The notes under the pieces were generated by a model. That model worked only from the letters and a program-made list of their open reading frames with translations. It had not been told where the DNA came from and searched no databases. Below are positions 6,712 to 9,948 of a stretch of DNA of 9,948 nt, one piece after another. Position 1 is the stretch's first letter, and each line of letters begins with the position of its first letter. Both the position numbers and the translations under genes were made by a program. This DNA comes from an uncultured Lachnospiraceae bacterium (GTDB lineage: Bacteria; Bacillota; Clostridia; Lachnospirales; Lachnospiraceae), in assembly GCA_902803745.1 (NCBI GenBank), contig CADCRB010000009.1, forward strand, positions 1-9,948, given 5' to 3'.

Positions 6712-8501
6712 ATCAATCGAATGCAGCGGTCAGTAACGGACAGACTGCTGCGATAAAGCATGGAGAGGGACCTGCGCTTGTAGTGGCAGGTCCCGGCTCC
6801 GGAAAGACATATGTAATAACCAAACGTCTAGAATATCTGATAAATACCTGTCATATAGATCCATCAAACATTCTTACTATTACATTTACAAATGCGGCAG
6901 CAAAAGAGATGCGTTCAAGGGCATATTCCCTTATCGGGGGAGGTGTCGCCGGAGTGACTGTCGGTACTTTTCATTCGGTATTTTATTCGATACTTAAGGA
7001 GGCATTTTCGCTTAATGCCTCTAATATCCTCAGACCACAGGATAAATACATTTTGCTTTGCGATATTGCGAGAAAGCTTGATATCGTTGAAGCTGACATG
7101 GCGACGGTATGCGACGGGATTTCAGCCCTGATCAGCCGCAAAAAGAACGGACTGGAATCCCCTGGCATCTTTGGAAGTGATATTGATGAAAAGATCCTTT
7201 CATTATATTCCGCTAAACTCAAAGAGCTGAGACTTATCGATTTTGATGACATGATAATAAAATGCCGTAATCTGCTTGAGAAGGATCCGGTATGGCTTGA
7301 TAAGATCAGAAACAGATTTCTGTATATTATGGTCGATGAATATCAGGATACAAATCCTGTACAGTATGAGGCATTGAAACTTATTGCAGGAAATAAAGCA
7401 AATATCTTGACAGTTGGGGATGATGACCAGTCAATATACGGATTTCGTGGCGCGAGCTTCGCTGTGCTAAAGAGATTTATCGACGATTATCCGCAGGCAG
7501 AAGTATATGAATTGTGTGTTAATTACAGATGCAGGGCTGCGATCGCTGATGCAGCGGACAAAGTCATCGAACTTAATTCGGGCAGGATTGAAAAGCATCA
7601 CACTTCATTTGACCAGACCGGAGATGAGGTTGATATAAGAAGATTCAAGGACAGGACAGAGGAGGTCAAAGCAATAAAGGCTGAGCTGGACAGCCTGCAT
7701 CCCGATGACAGCTGCTTATTGGTAAGGACAAATGAGCTTGCCGCTTATTTTGCGGACGAGCTTGATAGATCAGGTGTACCGGTGCGTCTTCGTGGCAGAA
7801 GAAAGTGCCTTTATGATACAGATATCGGAAAGGATGTGATCGCATACTTAAGACTTGCGTCAGGGATCTATGAAAGAGAGGATCTGCTGCGGGTAATGAA
7901 CAAGCCTATGCGTTTTTTGAGCAGAGAGGCCCTTGGGAGTGAAAATGCAGGAATTCAGGATATAATAGATTATTATAAGGGAACCGGTAATGCTTATGGG
8001 AAAGCAGTCTGTCTCGCAGAGGATATTCAACAGATGGGACATATGAGTCCCAGGGCTGCCATCAGGTATCTGATGAAGGTGGTGGGATATGAGAAATACA
8101 TCAAAAATGAAGGGCGTGATACGGAAAAGCTGTATGCATTATACCAGCGTTCGGCTGATTATTCTTCCATAAGGCAGTGGCTTTGCAGCATAGAAGAGGA
8201 AAAGGCATGCAAAGACCAGAAAGCTGAAATCTGCGCGGGTGACAGATCCGCATTAAACGTCATGACAATACATGCGAGCAAGGGGCTGGAATTTGCCGAG
8301 GTATTCATTGCAGACGTTAATGACGGTATCATTCCTTATCACAAGGCAGCATCTCCGGAAGGAGTAGAGGAGGAAAGACGGCTGCTTTATGTCGGCATGA
8401 CAAGAGCAGTAAAAAAACTGCATCTTTTTTTCATAGAAGAAAGCATGGGTAAACCGCTGATGCCTTCACCCTTCCTTAATGCGATAAAAAAGACTCGCTA
8501 A
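6708..8501 (+). CDS. Compact UvrD/PcrA-like ATP-dependent DNA helicase (SF1A)
   Basis: This 597-residue superfamily 1A helicase should unwind DNA 3' to 5' in repair or replication-conflict roles. The motifs in order are: Q motif NGQTAAI near the N-terminus, Walker A A27-G-P-G-S-G-K33-T, motif II D210-E-Y-Q-D214, motif III GDDDQSIYGFRGA (237-249), motif IV NYR (272-274), motif V IHASKGLEF (H522 to F529) and motif VI RRLLYVGMTRA with R558 and R566. All catalytic residues look intact. It ends about 31 residues after the motif VI arginine, so the C-terminal tail of PcrA/UvrD, including the Tudor-like RNA polymerase-binding region, is absent, and the protein is about 100 or more residues shorter than those enzymes. 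The terminal MPSPFLNAIKK matches the usual PSRFL end of the 2A core, so this looks like a natural short form, not a frameshift. It could be a second helicase beside a full PcrA encoded elsewhere. Confidence 0.92.
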   Translation: MNQSNAAVSNGQTAAIKHGEGPALVVAGPGSGKTYVITKRLEYLINTCHIDPSNILTITFTNAAAKEMRSRAYSLIGGGVAGVTVGTFHSVFYSILKEAFSLNASNILRPQDKYILLCDIARKLDIVEADMATVCDGISALISRKKNGLESPGIFGSDIDEKILSLYSAKLKELRLIDFDDMIIKCRNLLEKDPVWLDKIRNRFLYIMVDEYQDTNPVQYEALKLIAGNKANILTVGDDDQSIYGFRGASFAVLKRFIDDYPQAEVYELCVNYRCRAAIADAADKVIELNSGRIEKHHTSFDQTGDEVDIRRFKDRTEEVKAIKAELDSLHPDDSCLLVRTNELAAYFADELDRSGVPVRLRGRRKCLYDTDIGKDVIAYLRLASGIYEREDLLRVMNKPMRFLSREALGSENAGIQDIIDYYKGTGNAYGKAVCLAEDIQQMGHMSPRAAIRYLMKVVGYEKYIKNEGRDTEKLYALYQRSADYSSIRQWLCSIEEEKACKDQKAEICAGDRSALNVMTIHASKGLEFAEVFIADVNDGIIPYHKAASPEGVEEERRLLYVGMTRAVKKLHLFFIEESMGKPLMPSPFLNAIKKTR

Positions 8502-8515
8502 GTACTTATATTATG

Positions 8516-8524
8516 TGATATACT
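8516..8524 (+). promoter_or_regulatory. Possible extended -10 promoter for yajC-leuB
   Basis: TGATATACT fits the TGnTATAAT extended -10 consensus with one mismatch in the hexamer. It lies 50 bp upstream of the yajC start, in the largest intergenic gap of the window. No convincing -35 hexamer is visible 16-18 bp upstream, which extended -10 promoters can tolerate. AT-rich gaps produce such matches by chance, so the call is tentative. Confidence 0.35.
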
Positions 8525-8574
8525 CTAAAACAGTGTCTAAAAATTCAGAATGAACGGAGGTTACAGGATAACAA

Positions 8575-8910
8575 ATGGGAATTATGCTTACTAATGTGCT
8601 TTCAGGTACGACAGGCGGAACTACGGTAATTACGGTTTTGTACATTGTAGCGATAATAGCTTTTCTTTATTTTATTATGATACGTCCTCAAAGAAAGGAG
8701 CAGAGCAGAGTCAGAGATATGCTGGCATCCCTTGAGGTAGGAGACAGTGTATGCACTACCGGCGGTTTCTACGGAATAGTTGTGGATGTGGAGGAGGATA
8801 CTGTCATAGTAGAGTTTGGAAATAAAAACTGCCGCATCCCTATGAAGAAAGAGGCGATCGCCCAGATCGAAAAGCCTCAGGAATCGACTGATACGGAAAA
8901 GAAAAAATAA
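8575..8910 (+). CDS. yajC: Preprotein translocase subunit YajC
   Basis: This 111-residue protein has a single N-terminal membrane segment (about residues 18-37, VITVLYIVAIIAFLYFIMIR) directly followed by the family signature RPQRKEQ. A small soluble domain with VGDSVCTTGGFYGIVVDVEEDTVIVEFG comes next, then a charged tail. YajC associates with SecDF and the SecYEG channel in protein export and membrane insertion. The ATG at 8575 is chosen because AGGA (8565-8568) lies 6 bp upstream; a stronger GGAGG (8556-8560) is 14 bp away. An in-frame ATG at 8584 is a possible alternative. Neither secD/secF nor tgt, the frequent yajC neighbours, lies beside it; it sits between a helicase gene and leuB. Its stop is fused to the leuB ribosome-binding site. 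Confidence 0.93.
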   Translation: MGIMLTNVLSGTTGGTTVITVLYIVAIIAFLYFIMIRPQRKEQSRVRDMLASLEVGDSVCTTGGFYGIVVDVEEDTVIVEFGNKNCRIPMKKEAIAQIEKPQESTDTEKKK

Positions 8911-8925
8911 GGAGTATAGTTAAGG

Positions 8926-9948
8926 ATGGACTATAAGATCGGTGTGATCAGAGGGGACGGTATCGGTCCTGAGATTGTAGGTGAAGCTGTAAAGGTTCTG
9001 GATGCCGTATCCGGGAAATATGGATTTAAGCTTAGTTATACCGAGATCGATATGGGAGGATGCTCCATAGATAAGTACGGAGTCCCCCTGACAGATGAAG
9101 CGGTAAGTAAGGCTAAGGCGTCTGATGCAGTGCTTATGGGGTCTATCGGAGGCGATGCAAAGACATCTCCCTGGTACAGGCTGGAGCCGTCCAAAAGACC
9201 GGAGGCCGGGCTTTTGGGGATAAGAAAGGAGCTTAACCTGTTTGCCAACCTAAGGCCCTCAATACTCTATAATGAATTAAGGTCTGCCTGTCCTTTGTCC
9301 CAGGCAACAGCCGAAAAGGGGTTTGACCTGATAATAGTCAGAGAGCTTACGGGAGGTTTGTATTTCGGCGAAAGATATACTAAAACCTATCGCGGCCTGG
9401 AGACAGCTGTAGATACCCTTTCCTATAATGAACTTGAGATAAGGAGAGCTGCATATAAGGCTTTTGAGATAGCTGCAAAGAGGAGAAAGAAGGTAACTCT
9501 TGTTGATAAAGCAAATGTCCTTGATTCATCGAGGCTTTGGAGAAAGATCACCGAAAGCGTCGCTTCAGGCTATCCGGATATTGCTTTTGATACCATGCTT
9601 GTAGATAATGCGGCCATGCAGCTTGTAAAGGATCCTTCACAGTTTGATGTAGTTCTGACTGAGAATATGTTCGGTGATATCCTTTCCGATGAGGCTGCGA
9701 TGATCACGGGATCCATAGGAATGCTTCCATCAGCTTCTCTGAATGATACAAGCTTCGGGCTGTATGAGCCTTCCGGCGGATCTGCTCCGGATATCGCAGG
9801 GAAAAACATAGCGAACCCGATCGCAACTATACTGTCAGCATCTATGATGCTTAGATACAGTCTGGATCAGGATGAAGCTGCAGATGCTGTAGATAATGCT
9901 GTCAGAAAAGTCCTGAAGGACGGTTTCAGAACCGGAGACATTTATTCC
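8926..9948 (+). CDS. leuB: 3-isopropylmalate dehydrogenase, C-terminus cut by window edge
   Basis: 341 codons are open to the right edge; the family usually has about 350-365, so only some 10-25 residues are missing. The enzyme oxidises and decarboxylates 3-isopropylmalate with NAD+ in leucine biosynthesis. Visible marks are GDGIGPEI near the N-terminus, ANLRPS, R139-ELTGGLYFGE (Y146), K195 in DKANVLDSS, the Mg-binding aspartates D227, D251 and D255 with the family spacing, and GGSAPDIAGKNIANP. The RELTGG motif and the E. coli LeuB-like GGSAPDIAGK separate it from isocitrate and tartrate dehydrogenases. The start at ATG 8926 is supported by AAGGAG at 8909-8914, which overlaps the yajC stop; a second AAGG touches the ATG. 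The 15 bp gap suggests co-transcription with yajC. Other branched-chain amino acid genes may follow outside the window. Confidence 0.96.
   Translation, partial: MDYKIGVIRGDGIGPEIVGEAVKVLDAVSGKYGFKLSYTEIDMGGCSIDKYGVPLTDEAVSKAKASDAVLMGSIGGDAKTSPWYRLEPSKRPEAGLLGIRKELNLFANLRPSILYNELRSACPLSQATAEKGFDLIIVRELTGGLYFGERYTKTYRGLETAVDTLSYNELEIRRAAYKAFEIAAKRRKKVTLVDKANVLDSSRLWRKITESVASGYPDIAFDTMLVDNAAMQLVKDPSQFDVVLTENMFGDILSDEAAMITGSIGMLPSASLNDTSFGLYEPSGGSAPDIAGKNIANPIATILSASMMLRYSLDQDEAADAVDNAVRKVLKDGFRTGDIYS

Noticed and set aside
8502..8550. Weak TATAT/ATATA inverted repeat after the helicase as a terminator
   Set aside because: The stem is only about 5 A:T pairs with no G:C content and no T-tract, too weak for a Rho-independent terminator.

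Overview
The window is a compact, fully co-directional stretch: nine genes, all on the + strand and cut at both edges, with almost no intergenic DNA. The largest gap is 73 bp (8502-8574), so no gene-free stretch exceeds 300 bases. Base composition looks roughly 40-45% G+C by eye. AGA/AGG for Arg and ATA for Ile are common, Shine-Dalgarno sites are strong, and start/stop overlaps are frequent. Together with a GluRS, a YajC and a short UvrD-type helicase of clostridial character, this suggests an anaerobic Bacillota, most likely Lachnospiraceae (Butyrivibrio/Roseburia-like). That placement is an inference from style and gene content; no rRNA or other marker is present.

Region 1 (2-3445) is a cell-envelope acylation cassette. 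In order it holds the C-terminus of an MBOAT-family O-acyltransferase, a membrane-anchored DHHW/AlgX-like SGNH protein, a stand-alone FkbH-type HAD-IIIC/acyltransferase protein, and an acyl carrier protein. The layout parallels the Dlt (D-alanylation) machinery: a carrier protein, an MBOAT that passes the acyl group through the membrane, and an extracytoplasmic SGNH-fold transferase. Here an FkbH protein stands where DltA would be. FkbH enzymes are known from polyketide pathways to load a glyceryl unit derived from 1,3-bisphosphoglycerate onto an ACP. The working hypothesis is therefore that the cassette attaches a glyceryl (or related three-carbon) ester to an exported polymer. The MBOAT ends in FVYFQF, which resembles the C-terminal acyl-shuttle hexapeptide described for such systems. 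This is the most interesting part of the window.

Region 2 (3445-8501) is housekeeping: a three-domain Xaa-Pro aminopeptidase whose start overlaps the ACP stop, glutamyl-tRNA synthetase (gltX), and a compact UvrD/PcrA-like helicase whose start overlaps the gltX stop. The tight joins suggest read-through from the cassette, not a shared biochemical role.

Region 3 (8502-9948) starts with the only sizeable gap, which carries a possible extended -10 promoter. It continues with yajC (Sec accessory subunit) and leuB (3-isopropylmalate dehydrogenase, leucine biosynthesis), which runs off the right edge. No RNA genes, mobile elements, CRISPR arrays or convincing Rho-independent terminators were seen.
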